Shown piece after piece: positions 9,791 through 20,693 of a stretch of DNA of 24,903 bases (the first letter of the stretch is position 1; the number at the start of each line of letters is the position of its first letter). Both the position numbers and the translations under genes were made by a program. This DNA is from Pelargonium cotyledonis (taxonomy: Eukaryota; Streptophyta; Magnoliopsida; Geraniales; Geraniaceae): the NCBI GenBank assembly GCA_036897625.1, contig JAYMTA010000722.1, positions 1 to 24,903 on the forward strand, in the 5' to 3' direction. The notes beneath the pieces are model-generated. The model saw only the letters and a list, made by a program, of their open reading frames with translations, made no database searches and was not told the origin of the DNA.

Positions 9791-10428
9791 GGTATCGTTT
9801 GGATTGGGGAATCTAAATTACTATGGATTCTATATATTACAGAAATTTAGATTCATGGAAAATTAAGAATAATATGTTTGTATACTGAAAGTGAATTTAA
9901 AATATTATGTTTGGATTTCATGCAGTGAAAGTTAAAAATTTGTGAAAGTACAGCAAAATGTCACTTATGTCCTTTTCAAATATCATGTTTGCTACACTGA
10001 CAAAAGTTTTATTTTTCATAGTAATATAATTGAATTAGATTAGAATGATACAAATAAAAATATAACTTTAAAAAAAATTAAATATTAGAGAAATAATGAA
10101 CATTATAGTAATATGGAAAAAAAATTAAGGATGTTTTAGTTATTATGATCAATGACATGAATTAACAATGACAATATAGGAAGATAAAAAATAAAAGTGG
10201 GGATATAAATGTCATTTAGGAATCAGAAGACAAGGAAAGTTGACCGGAATCACAAATACTACCTATTATTTGGTATTCTTTTTTCTGCATATATCAAGGA
10301 TTTTGGATTACAAGAATCTTTATTTTCATTTCTCTCTCATTTGACAAATTTTACCCAAACACAATAAAATGCACTTTACATTTGACTTTGTCACTTTCCC
10401 ATGTAGAATCGGGGTACTAAACAATACC
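9791..10428. mobile_element. Non-autonomous MITE, PIF/Harbinger-like ends
   Basis: The left end is GGTATCGTTTGGATTGGGG. The right end, reverse-complemented, is GGTATTGTTTAGTACCCC. Both are flanked by TTAA (9787-9790 and 10429-10432), compatible with the 3 bp TWA duplication of PIF/Harbinger elements. The length is 638 bp, AT-rich, with no transposase frame. The terminus style resembles Tourist-type MITEs; the superfamily is inferred from the ends only. Confidence 0.7.
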
Positions 10429-10500
10429 TTAATATATGTTGCATACAAGTTTTAATTGGTTTGATTACAAGTTATTCATTTACGCTTGTTGCACATGTAT

Positions 10501-11333
10501 TAGAGCTGGCAACTATGAGGGTTGGGTTGGATTCGGGTCAAGCTTTTTAAAATAGACCCTAACCCGAAACTAATTAATGTCGGGTCAGGTACATTCGGGT
10601 AGGGTCTCTCATAACCACCACCGTCAACGAACAGATCCAGTTTGTTAAGAAGTATAAGATTTGAGAGGGCTAGGGTTTTAGATTCCAAAATACTCATACG
10701 CCTCGAAAATTTTTCTTCTTCCGCCTCGACGGCTTGATCGGAGAGAGTTTCTCGGCGAAGAAACCATCTCTCTTGTCGCTGATGTCCCCTCCTTCGCCGT
10801 TTGGGGCCACGTAATATGGGGTTCTTTGAACGACTCCAATGGACGATGCCGCTGGCTTGGTTACTACCGTCTTCGGTCCCGGTTGGTCCTCGGTTAGAAG
10901 CAACCGTCTCTGGCCATGGCTTCGGTGAACGACTTGTCTACTTCCTCCGCGACTACTCAATATTTTCGGCAAAAATGAATCACGCGGTGGCAGAGGATGT
11001 AAGGTCCAGCGCTGAGAAGAGGAGACAAGGAGGAGAGGAAAATGAATGAAGTCTGGCGAGTCGCCGGCGAATCCGGCGAAGGTTTGAAGAGTGTAGAGAT
11101 AACGACAATGGGAGAGTGCAACTGTTGCACCACTATTTAGTTACCAATATTTAAATATTCACTAACCTAATTTTAATTTTATGGGGCACCCGCGGGTTAC
11201 CCGGCCCAATCGGAATTTTCTCATACTTCACCCGGCCCGAAATAAAATAAGGTCGTACAGTTAGAATCCGAACCCGAAAAGTAGGGTCGGGTTGTGGGTA
11301 CCCGCGGGGAGAGATCCATTTTTGCCAGCTCTA
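10501..11333. mobile_element. Non-autonomous hAT element with perfect 8 bp target duplication
   Basis: Terminal inverted repeats are TAGAGCTGGCAA (10501-10512) and TTGCCAGCTCTA (11322-11333), a perfect 12 of 12. The flanks are ACATGTAT at 10493-10500 and again at 11334-11341, the exact 8 bp duplication expected for hAT transposases. Subterminal regions are rich in CGGGT/ACCCG motifs (for example TCGGGTCAGG, ACCCGGCCC, GGTACCCGCGGGG), typical binding-site arrays. No transposase is encoded in its 833 bp. The middle (about 10690-11100) is clearly more GC-rich than the surrounding DNA. It ends 322 bp before the IBR3 start codon. Confidence 0.92.
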
Positions 11334-11341
11334 ACATGTAT

Positions 11342-11655
11342 CACACACACTAATGAATGATGACTCATGAGGTTGACCCATTTCTGCTATCCTTTCGAAA
11401 TTCGAAGGTGCAATAAATAGTCCGGCCGGATGGTATGATCCATTTAGAGATTCGTAATGGAGATCAAGTTTTCAACGTTTTAAATCCGTTTGGTTTTGGG
11501 CTCATCCATGACATTGAATTCTCAGTAACATCTCTGATACAAAAAGTCCACCTTTCAAATCACACAACTCACTGACTGTGTTGTCTTAAAACCCACAACC
11601 CATCCTTCTTCTTCTTCCTCGTTATCGTTGTCGTGTTGTAGTATCCAACTCGGCG
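11342..11655 (+). promoter_or_regulatory. Presumed IBR3 proximal promoter and 5' UTR
   Basis: Only 322 bp separate the hAT element from the ATG. A TATA-like CAATAAATAG lies at 11411-11420, about 240 nt before the ATG, and a CT-rich leader (CTTCTTCTTCTTCC near 11605) precedes the start. A six-codon upstream ORF (ATG at 11509, ending TAA) would be in the leader if transcription starts at that TATA. All positions are inferred without transcript data. Confidence 0.35.
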
Positions 11656-14600
11656 ATGGCGACCCACACAGGCTCGATGCACGGCCTCGATCTCGACGCC
11701 TTGTTCCGCTACTCCTCCGCCAACGTCCCCGGCTTCCCTTCTACCGCTTCCAATTTCTCCATTTCTCAGGTTCTTTTTCAATCTCCCTGTTTCCGATTCT
11801 TAAATGCAATTTCATCTCCCGTGTCTTTCAGTTTTTCAATTTTCAATTTGTGGGTTGTTTGATTTTAGTTCGGGCATGGCCAATCGAATCCGACGTATCT
11901 CATGAAAGTCTGCGCCGGAGCTGCCGTCCGGCGTTATGTTCTCCGGAAGAAGCCTCCCGGGAAATTACTGCAGTCTGCTCATGCCGTCGAGAGAGAGTTT
12001 CAGGTTAGAGGTGGACTTTCTACGGTCTGTTTGGCTGTTGAGGAAATGCTTAGCTCTGAAATTTTGTATTTTAGTACTGTTTCAACTAAGCTGATGCTGA
12101 TAGACTGTGAGTTTCAAAATATGAAATTCACACTCAATTTGATTATGCAACCAAGCTTAACCCTATTTTCAGGTCCTGGAAAATAGGAAGGATTGATAAG
12201 TTCAGGAAAATAAGTATCTGAAAAACAGAGTTAACTGTGTATTAATTTGAAATTTTAATTAGGTGTCTTGTAAAATGCAAAATATGAATCCTCAAAAAAA
12301 GGTTAATATCCTAATTGCTAATGGTCTTTTGCAATAGCCTTTCCCTTGTTTTTTTATAAGTTTTATGCTCAGAACTCAGAACAAATGAGTTTTTACAGTT
12401 GAAATCATTTGGTGTGGGTGAAGAAATTGAAAATCCGACTCCTAAAGAAAATGTTTAACTTCATAAATTGTATCTGACTCCTAATTATCTTATCTTCAAC
12501 TTTTCTGACATTCGAAGTCCGAGCACAGTATAAAAACATCAATTTGTGGTGAAACTATTAGCTTTTTTTTTTTGCATGAAAAATGGATAGATGTAGAAAT
12601 ATTATTTGTTTAATCGTTTTGAGTCTATGATGTCACAGGTTCTCCAAGCACTGGGAGCTAATACACAGGTTCCAGTTCCTAAAGTCTTCTGTTTGTGTAC
12701 TGATCCTGGAGTTATTGGAACTCCATTCTACATCATGGAATTTCTGGAAGGACGCATCTTTGTAGATCCAAAGCTACCTGTATGCCATTTGATTAGTCAT
12801 CTTATTTGTTATGCCTAAAATTGCAGCAATATGTTTACCAATACAATCCTTTTTTTGTTATTGTAGCATGTCTTCAGCTGGGAAGATTTTATCTTAATAT
12901 TAACCATAATTTATATTTGATCAGGAGGTCCCAGCTAATAGAAGAAGGGCCATTTATCAAGCAACCGCTAAGGTTTTAGCTCATCTACATTCTGTTGATG
13001 TGGATGCTATTGGTCTAGGGAAATATGGACGAAGAGACAACTATTGTAAACGGCAGGTGTGTGAATCTTCCTAGACTTAAGCTATTATCACTATTATACC
13101 TTAAAAGTTATACAACTAAGATTTGACAAATCATAACTTGTCTTGGATGAATGACAATCAGTAGCTGTAGCCTTATGATAGGTATCTTTGTTGAGCTAAA
13201 TTGCGAACTTGCCAAATGTATGTTCTATGATAGTTGTAATTTAGAAGCATCATACAATTAAATTTCCAGAGGCTCCTTATCATTGGAGTTTCTGCTCTCT
13301 TTCTGGCAGTTTAGTAATGATTGTGAATTTTAATGTTTTCTTCAGGTTGAGAGATGGGCTAAACAATATATGAATTCAACAAGTGAGAGATATAAGCCCA
13401 ATCCCAAAATGCTTCAGCTTGTAGATTGGTTGCGGAAGAACATTCCTGATGAAGATTCTTCTGGAGCAGCTGGAGGAATAGTTCATGGAGATTTCCGCAT
13501 TGATAATGTTGTATTTCATCCTGTTGAGGTCTGTTGCTTCAAATGTCTCCACTTTTTGTAGATGTATATGTTTCATCATCACCCTAGTGGTTCAAGTATT
13601 TCTGCACTTGACTGAAATTTAGACAATATACACCTCGGGCTCATCCAACTCAATAACCATGTTTTACTTATATAGTATGGAATACTTCTGTCTGCATTTA
13701 TTCCTTCCATTGATTTCAGTATGGTCAGAATTCTGTCTCTTATAAATGCTAGTCCTTTGACTGCTGAAATTATCGGAGCACATCTGATACGATGCTCTTA
13801 ATGATGCAGGACAGGGTTATTGGTATTCTTGACTGGGAATTATCTACACTTGGAAACCAAATGTGCGATGTTGCATATAATTTCCTGGTACATCTTGATT
13901 TGGCTTACTTTAAATTTTGGCATTGAAAAAGCTATTCACTATCTGATGTTTTTGATCCTTATCACACAATTGTCATAATTAGTTCCTAACTATTGATTTT
14001 GTGTATTGCTATTTCTTTATTGGCAGCCATACATTGTGAATATTGACACCGCCGCAATGAATCTCAACAAAGGATTTGAACAAGTAGGGATTCCCGAAGG
14101 GATTCCTTCGCAGGCACAATATTTGGCAGATTACTGCTCTGCAGCTGTAAGACGGACCCATATCTCTATTTTCTCTATGATCATTTCCAAACTTGCATTC
14201 TCTCATAAGCGATCTTAGATATTCATGTGGTTGATTAAAGGCATGTATTGTATGTTTAATTTGCATGACAGGGACTCATTGTTTCATGACACTTTGTTTA
14301 TCCAATTTTATTTGTCCAACTGAAGGGTGATGGTTATTTCTTACTGTACTATTTAACATTGTAGAATCAGAGGTACAGACAGTTGTAAGAATTTTGTTTG
14401 CCATTGCCCTAGGCAAACTGATAAACTGACCGGCTTCTCTCAGTTTTTGAAGACAATTTCATCTTTAGCTGCCCTTGATAGCCGAGTAAATGATAATAGT
14501 AGATATTTATGTACATAGATTTATAGACTCATCCTGGAATTGTTGTGTTGTAGGGAAAACCATGGCCCGCTGCTGAATGGAAATTCTATGTTGCCTTTTC

Positions 14601-17600
14601 CATGTTTCGTGGAGCAGCAATCTATGCAGGAATCTATAGTAGATGGCTCATGGTACGATCGTTTTCTGTGTATATTCCATGTCATAAAGCTTTTCAAATA
14701 GGCATTGAAGAGATTGATATATTTTGTTTTCCACGACAATGTAGGGTAATGCTTCAGGAGGTGAGCGTGCTCAACAAGCTGGAGAATCAACTAATGGTCT
14801 TATAGACGTTGCATGGGAATACATAGAAAGAAATTCAGTGCTTCCTGCACGTCCTGCATCTGGTAATTACACTAGTTGACATTGACAATTCTCTTGCCTT
14901 GAATATATTCATTGAATACATAATTACATGAGTGTTAGGATTAGATTTGACAGATACCAACATTTCAAGAGTAATAATCAGTTGCCATTGCCATGTGATA
15001 CATGATTATTCTATAAATGAACCTAAATAACGAGAATGTTTAGTGAGAAAAAAGATAATCATTATTTATTTTGTAAAAGTAATAGGATTTAGAATCCATT
15101 CATGTGGCTGTTTCCCGTTGGATGTCACAGTAGGTTTTTGTCTATCCCTGGAGTTCATCCACAGCCATCATCCTTAAGAATTACATTACAGTTGGAGCAT
15201 GAGCAACCTAACTTCTAAGAGTTAAACGCAACAATCAGTAGGATTCTGTTCTCAGCTCACACAGCTCAGAGTTGAGGTAGATTAGGTTACCATGAATGCA
15301 TTATTGCAATCTTTAAGATTTTTGTAGTGAGATTTATTTTTAGTTTTGGACTTTACTATCTTAATCTTGTTAAAAAAAATATGTTGTACGCTTGTTGCAA
15401 AGTTGCATAATCTAAACTCAAAAGTTTGCTTGCTGTTCAAATTCCTATATGTTGTATTTACTCAAAACTATTGCCTAAGGTGTTCTCTCCTTTCCAACTA
15501 CTCAGAATCATTGGCTCGAGATTACTTAATGCAGCACAGAATTGAGAAAGAAGATCAAAGTCTTTCCAAAGGAAGTGGAAGATTTGTTCCTAGTGAGAAG
15601 GTTATGGAGCTGCGAAATAAATTGATCAGGTTTATGGAAAAGCATATATACGCCGCAGAAGATGAATTCTATAAACTTGCTCAGTCTAACTTGCGATGGA
15701 CGGTTCACCCAGTAGAGGAGAAGTTGAAGGACATGGCAAAGAGAGAAGGACTATGGAACTTATGGATACCTGTATATATTATTTCTTCACATCATTGACG
15801 TTCTCCTCATTTTTTGGGTTTTTAAATTCTTTTTCTCTGCTAGCTCATATGGTTGTGGTAGTTTCTGTTGAGGATCATATTCTTATTACTTAACATGTTT
15901 GACTATTGCCTGTCTTTGTGCAGGCGGATAGTGCTGCTAGAGCGAAGAAACTGATCTTTGATGGGACCAATCATGCTTTCAGTCATGATGAAAGCAGTAA
16001 CTTGTTGGGTGCAGGTCTCTCAAACCTTGAATATGGCTACCTCTGCGAGATAATGGGTCGTTCTGTTTGGGCTCCGCAGGTTTTTAATTGTGGGGCACCT
16101 GACACAGGAAATATGGAGGTAAACCAATAAAAATTTTAAAAGTGAAGGTTCAAAAAGTTATCAATCACAAGGTTGTCTCCATTTCATCTCCTTTTCTAGA
16201 AGCCATTTGCACATCAAACCTAAAAGTAATTGAGAATATCTTGAAAGTAACTTGCACAAAGTGGTAGCTCATTATAAACTGGTCGTGGTAAATTGAGATC
16301 CGCTATCCCATGTATGCTTTATTCTTTCTACTTATTACCTTTGTGTACTTTTCATATTAGGTATTGCTGCGTTATGGAAGTAAAGAACAATTGCATGAAT
16401 GGCTTGTTCCCTTGCTTGAAGGGAAGATCAGGTCTGGCTTCGCAATGACAGAACCACAAGTAGCTTCTTCTGATGCGACCAATATTGAGTGTTCCATTAG
16501 GAGGTAGGTTCATTTAACATTCTTGTGTTGAAGGTTGCATTTATAATAACTAGTTTACATCTTAATACCTTTCTTGTGTCGAAGGCTGCATTTGATAAAT
16601 GTGTTCATCCTAAGATAATTCCAGTGAAAATATGTAATATTTGCCACATGGTTGTAGTTTTTGACCAATGTGTATGACTACCATTGCATTTCTTAATAGA
16701 GAAGGGGATTCATATGTTATCAACGGAAGGAAGTGGTGGACAAGTGGAGCTATGGATCCAAGGTGCAGGATTCTTATACTCATGGTTAGTTTTCTTCTTT
16801 TATGCATAGCATTGATTCTTCTATGAGATTATCATGTAGTATATAATGCGGTCTCAACAATATCCAGGGTAAAACAGACTTCTCCGCTGCTAAGCATAAA
16901 CAGCAATCAATGATCTTGGTGGATACCCAGACTCCAGGTGTACGTATAAAGAGACCACTCATGGTGTTTGGTTTTGATGATGCACCTCATGGTCATGCAG
17001 AAGTGGTCTTTGAGAATGTACGGGTTCCAGTGAAGAATATTTTACTTGGAGAAGGACGGGGATTTGAGATTGCCCAGGTAAGTTACTCAATGACTTCCTG
17101 ATTGGTGTATTTTTGTGGGACTAGTAATAATGTTGCAGCTGGTTTTGAAATTCATTTTTTTCCCATATGACTCATGAAGTGGTTTCATAATTCAAACAGC
17201 ATAGCATCAACTTATTTCTTACTTAAATTTGAAACATCCATGGACACGGAAAAACTGAAGACTAATTTGCTTCCTTCAATAAGTTCAACCTGCTTTAAAT
17301 TCTAGTTACCATTTATTTCCTAGGGAGCACCGGTTCGCCACTTACCCAACAAATCTGTACCAATTTGCAAATTGAAGTTGATTCGCCACGGATACGTGTC
17401 GGAGTCTCTCTGTCTCTGTCTGTCTGTCTCTCTCTCTGTCACTCTCTGTCTCTCTTTGTCTCTCTCTCTCTCTCTCTAGATGTGCTGATTTACAGATTTT
17501 TATTATTGGAATTATTCGGGGAAACCCTACGGTTCAGATTTATTAGGCAACGTTTAAATAGGCTAATTATTTACCAAAACCTAATTTTAGATTAGAAAAT

Positions 17601-18879
17601 TATCATGCTGCGTGTCCAAATTGGTGCTTCCTAGTTTATTGTGGGGAGCAGAATAGTATATTTTTATGATGAATGCTTACACGAGTCACTCATTTATTAG
17701 TTTATATTTCTGAGTGGAAATATCCTGGGTTTATCAAGCGTAAGTTCTCCCACCCTGTACTGCTTGTCATCTGTGTTTCCATTCTTGCAGGGTAGGTTAG
17801 GACCTGGAAGGCTGCACCATTGCATGCGACTGATAGGTGCTGCTGAACGAGGCATGCAGCTGATGGCTCAAAGAGCTCTTAGTAGAAAAGTGTTTGGAAA
17901 GTTGATTGCTGAGCAAGGTTCTTTCCTTTCTGACATTGCCAAGGTAAGCTCAATCTAAATTATTGCTTACCGAATTTCCAGAATTTGTACTCCACTACAC
18001 TATCAGTTAGAGGATAGTTGAAAACATCGACCCCTCTATACAGTAACGAACTCTTTATTAAACTCAATTACTTTGTCCAATCTTCCACTTGCACTTGTAA
18101 AAGAAGAATTCGTTGTAGAAAAAAAATTTCATTTTCTGTTTTTGTTTTCATTTTCCACTTTTTATTTTCCATGGAAAACTTGGAGAATTCGGAGAACCTA
18201 GTTAGTTTGAATTTTTTTCATTTTTTTGATTTTGAGTTTAAATTAGGATGTAAAAAAAAAAAGAATTCATTTTAAAGCTATTTTGGAAAACTGGACAATG
18301 AAAAACTTTGTAGCTAAACAAGTTTTCCAGTTTTCATTTCCTGAAAAAAAAAAAAATAAATAAATAAAGTTTTCCAGTTTTCTGAAAATAGTTTTCTAGA
18401 AAACTGGAGAAATACTGCACACTAAAGAGGCCCTAAATGCTTACTTTCTGCTTCTTTGCTTGATCCCTTAGTAATCTTGTTCTATTTACTGTCATCTAGT
18501 GTCGGGTAGAGTTGGAGAGCACCAGATTATTGGTTCTGGAAGCAGCTGACCAGCTTGATCAGTTTGGAAACAAGAAAGCCCGTGGGATCATTGCAATGGC
18601 CAAGGTTACTTTCGATTATTGTACATACAATTATTGACAAAAGATCTGTTATATCCTCACTAGTATTTTTCTCGGTACTTGGACCAGGTTGCGGCTCCAA
18701 ATATGGCACTGAAGGTGCTGGACACAGCAATGCAAGTGCATGGTGCGGCTGGATTGTCTTCGGACACCGTTCTGTCACATCTCTGGGCCACTGCGAGAAC
18801 TTTGAGAATCGCAGATGGCCCGGATGAAGTTCACTTGGGTACCATTGCTAAGTTGGAAATACAGAGAGCGAAACTTTGA
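11656..18879 (+). CDS. IBR3: IBR3-type kinase-like/acyl-CoA dehydrogenase fusion, peroxisomal (complete, 17 exons, 822 aa)
   Basis: Exons: 11656-11769, 11869-12003, 12639-12779, 12925-13056, 13346-13528, 13810-13887, 14027-14146, 14554-14652, 14745-14862, 15506-15771, 15924-16118, 16361-16503, 16700-16784, 16868-17077, 17791-17943, 18500-18604 and 18688-18879. All introns are GT-AG, and the 2469 nt give 822 residues, near the 824 of Arabidopsis IBR3. An aminoglycoside-phosphotransferase-like domain (about 15-370) has the catalytic-loop motif HGDFRIDN (221-228) and metal-site DWE (243-245). The acyl-CoA dehydrogenase part (about 390-822) has GFAMTEP (553-559), KWWTSGA (586-592), MQVHGAAG (774-781) and IADGPDEVH (800-808). 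The C-terminal AKL is a type 1 peroxisomal signal. In Arabidopsis, IBR3 acts with IBR1 and IBR10 in the beta-oxidation-like conversion of indole-3-butyric acid to auxin; its exact substrate is not settled. No disruption is visible. Confidence 0.95.
17404..17478. repeat. TC/TCTG microsatellite in IBR3 intron 14
   Basis: About 75 bp of TC repeats interrupted by TCTG and TTTG units, ending in eight or more uninterrupted TC units. It lies mid-intron (intron 17078-17790), away from the splice sites, and is likely length-polymorphic. Confidence 0.9.
18110..18430. repeat. Low-complexity and repeated GTTTTCCAGTTTTC block in IBR3 intron 15
   Basis: The motif GTTTTCCAGTTTTC occurs near 18320 and 18369, and its inverse (GGAAAACTGGA) at 18284-18294. 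Poly(A) runs lie between. The stretch ends with AGAGGCCCTAAA near 18430, which resembles a MITE edge (GGGCCTCTTT inverted). No matching left end was found, so an insertion remnant is only a possibility. Confidence 0.35.
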
Positions 18880-19408
18880 ATATGCTTTGGAGAGGAAATG
18901 TACACATAATTCCCGGGAAACAGATTGGCTGTGCTGATACTTGCAACGGAATAATTGGCCGAGGTAAATGGTTGTGCCGATCATGAAATAAGTTGAAACA
19001 AATAAGTTAAAACTCTTGTTAGTTTCTTTAGTTTATATTGAGAATGTTGCTTTGTTTGGAATTTGATAAATAATTTGTCATTTCCTTGGCGTTTATGAAC
19101 ATCCGAAGAAGACGCACTTGCAACTTTATAGATCATATTTGTAAATAAATTATTGTTTTGGCGCACGGGTCTTGCTTCCAAAATCCTTCATTTTGGAGCA
19201 TAAAATTCGAGTTAAGGTAGAAGAAAATTCCGAGAGTAACATTACAAAGTACATGTAGAGTTGATCGGTACAAGAGTAAGTTCTTTCCGTTTTCTCTCGT
19301 CTCTCACAGATATAACATTAGCGCTCTTTGTGCTCAATCATTCATCGTATGCTGTTTTTCTTCTCGTCTTCACAAAAGACGACATGATAGGTAGATACAA
19401 TCTATGTC
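18880..19408. other. Space between the convergent IBR3 and pectinesterase stop codons
   Basis: About 530 bp holding the IBR3 3' UTR and the downstream region of the pectinesterase relic. A GATAAATAAT phrase near 19065 could act in IBR3 polyadenylation. No gene is seen. Confidence 0.5.
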
Positions 19409-20167
19409 TCATAAATTCATCCACCCGCCCACGTATGGCACGCCGGTTTGAGGCACCCATTTATTCCCGTAAAGGAATTTTTGAGCAGTGAAGTCCTGCG
19501 CGTGTTGCGCTGTTAATGTCTTGTAACCTTTCCACATAACTCTCTTACTGGCGTCGGCACCACCACCTCTATTGCCATATTCTCCGAACCACAGAGAGTT
19601 CAAGTACATGTTTCCCTGCCAGACCGACCACCCTGCAGGGTTGATAATGTCATCGATTTGAGACTGTATAACAACGGTCCTTGAGTGCATCCTTCGAGGA
19701 CGGCCCAAGTAGACATTGTGGTGACCCTTCTCGGCTGTCAAGTCGGCCTGGGCGGAGATGGTGCAGTTTTGGAGGACGAAGCCGGTGGGCTCGTTCTTGT
19801 TCAACCTTCCCTGAGCTGCAACCATGCAGTTTTGGTCGGGGAGGGGCTTGCGGACGAGAAGGAGGCTGTTCTGGAATAGAGCGGCGGCGTTGCCGAAGAT
19901 GAAGTCGATGGTGCCGGAGATGGTGCAGTCGCGGTAGAACTGGCGGTGTGCGTGGGATTAGATGGTCCCTTGGTAGCCGAGAATGTGGCAGTTGAAGAAC
20001 ACTGATTTGTCCGATTGGACGCGTAGAGCCACAGCCTGTTCCTTGGATGGCCCGGCCGTGTTCTCGAACCCAATGTCCTTGGCAATGAACGAATTCCCAA
20101 TTACACCTGTTCATAATAGTAAATAATTTTACGATGCATAGAAAAAATTTCACTTAATGATGGAAAA

Positions 20168-20305
20168 TAGTGAATTCATGTATAGTTGGTCATGAATTTG
20201 TCAGTTCAGTCATGAGACTAACTATACATGAATTCCTTACAGGAGAAGATTGCACCACTGGGAAATGGCTTTGATAGTTAGTGAATTCATGTATAGTTAG
20301 TCATG
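20168..20305. repeat. Three copies of a 23-25 bp motif, two direct and one inverted
   Basis: GAATTCATGTATAGTTGGTC begins at 20172, and its near-copy with TTAGTC at 20283. The inverse (GACTAACTATACATGAATTC, ending 20235) lies between. The outer copies are 111 bp apart. This could be the decayed ends of a small MITE. Confidence 0.8.
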
Positions 20306-20693
20306 TATGTTCGTGTTGTGCTTAAGGTTGTGTGTGCGCTGCATAACCCAGCACAACACGACACGTTTAGTAATCGTTTTACATGAACCAACACGAATAC
20401 GACATATTTAATACGATAACTAAATAGGCCGTGTTGGCACGACACGAATACGAACCAACACATTATGCACAGTGGAACCAACACATTTGACATAGCACGA
20501 CCCAACATGTTATTAGGATTAATGTACGATTATATCATTAATTGTGTGTTTGTGTCGGAAGTGTCACAACATGACTAATAAATCGTGCATGCGTGTTTGA
20601 AAGGTCCAACACGAACACAATTACAAAATATGTGAGCTCAAACACACCAATTTTGTGTCATGAGTCATGTTCCAACATGAGTGCCCATCTCTA
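20306..20693. mobile_element. hAT-like non-autonomous element remnant in the pectinesterase intron
   Basis: The right edge reads TGCCCATCTCTA (20682-20693), the inverse of TAGAGATGGGCA, a typical hAT terminus. The body is full of ACACGA/CGTGTTG repeats (20350-20620), including a perfect 11 bp hairpin, CGTGTTGTGCT (20312-20322) against AGCACAACACG (20350-20360). No matching left terminus or 8 bp duplication is visible, so the left side is lost or highly diverged. Confidence 0.5.

Noticed and set aside
19940-19980. A cryptic intron that would splice out the pectinesterase stop
   Set aside because: The residues on both sides (HILGYQ and HRQFYRDC) align without a gap to the family, and no GT-AG pair closely brackets the stop in frame.
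19650-20153. 167-codon frame on the minus strand inside pectinesterase exon 2
   Set aside because: It is a shifted frame of the real exon, with Pro/Arg/His-rich composition typical of an off-frame reading of GC-rich coding DNA.
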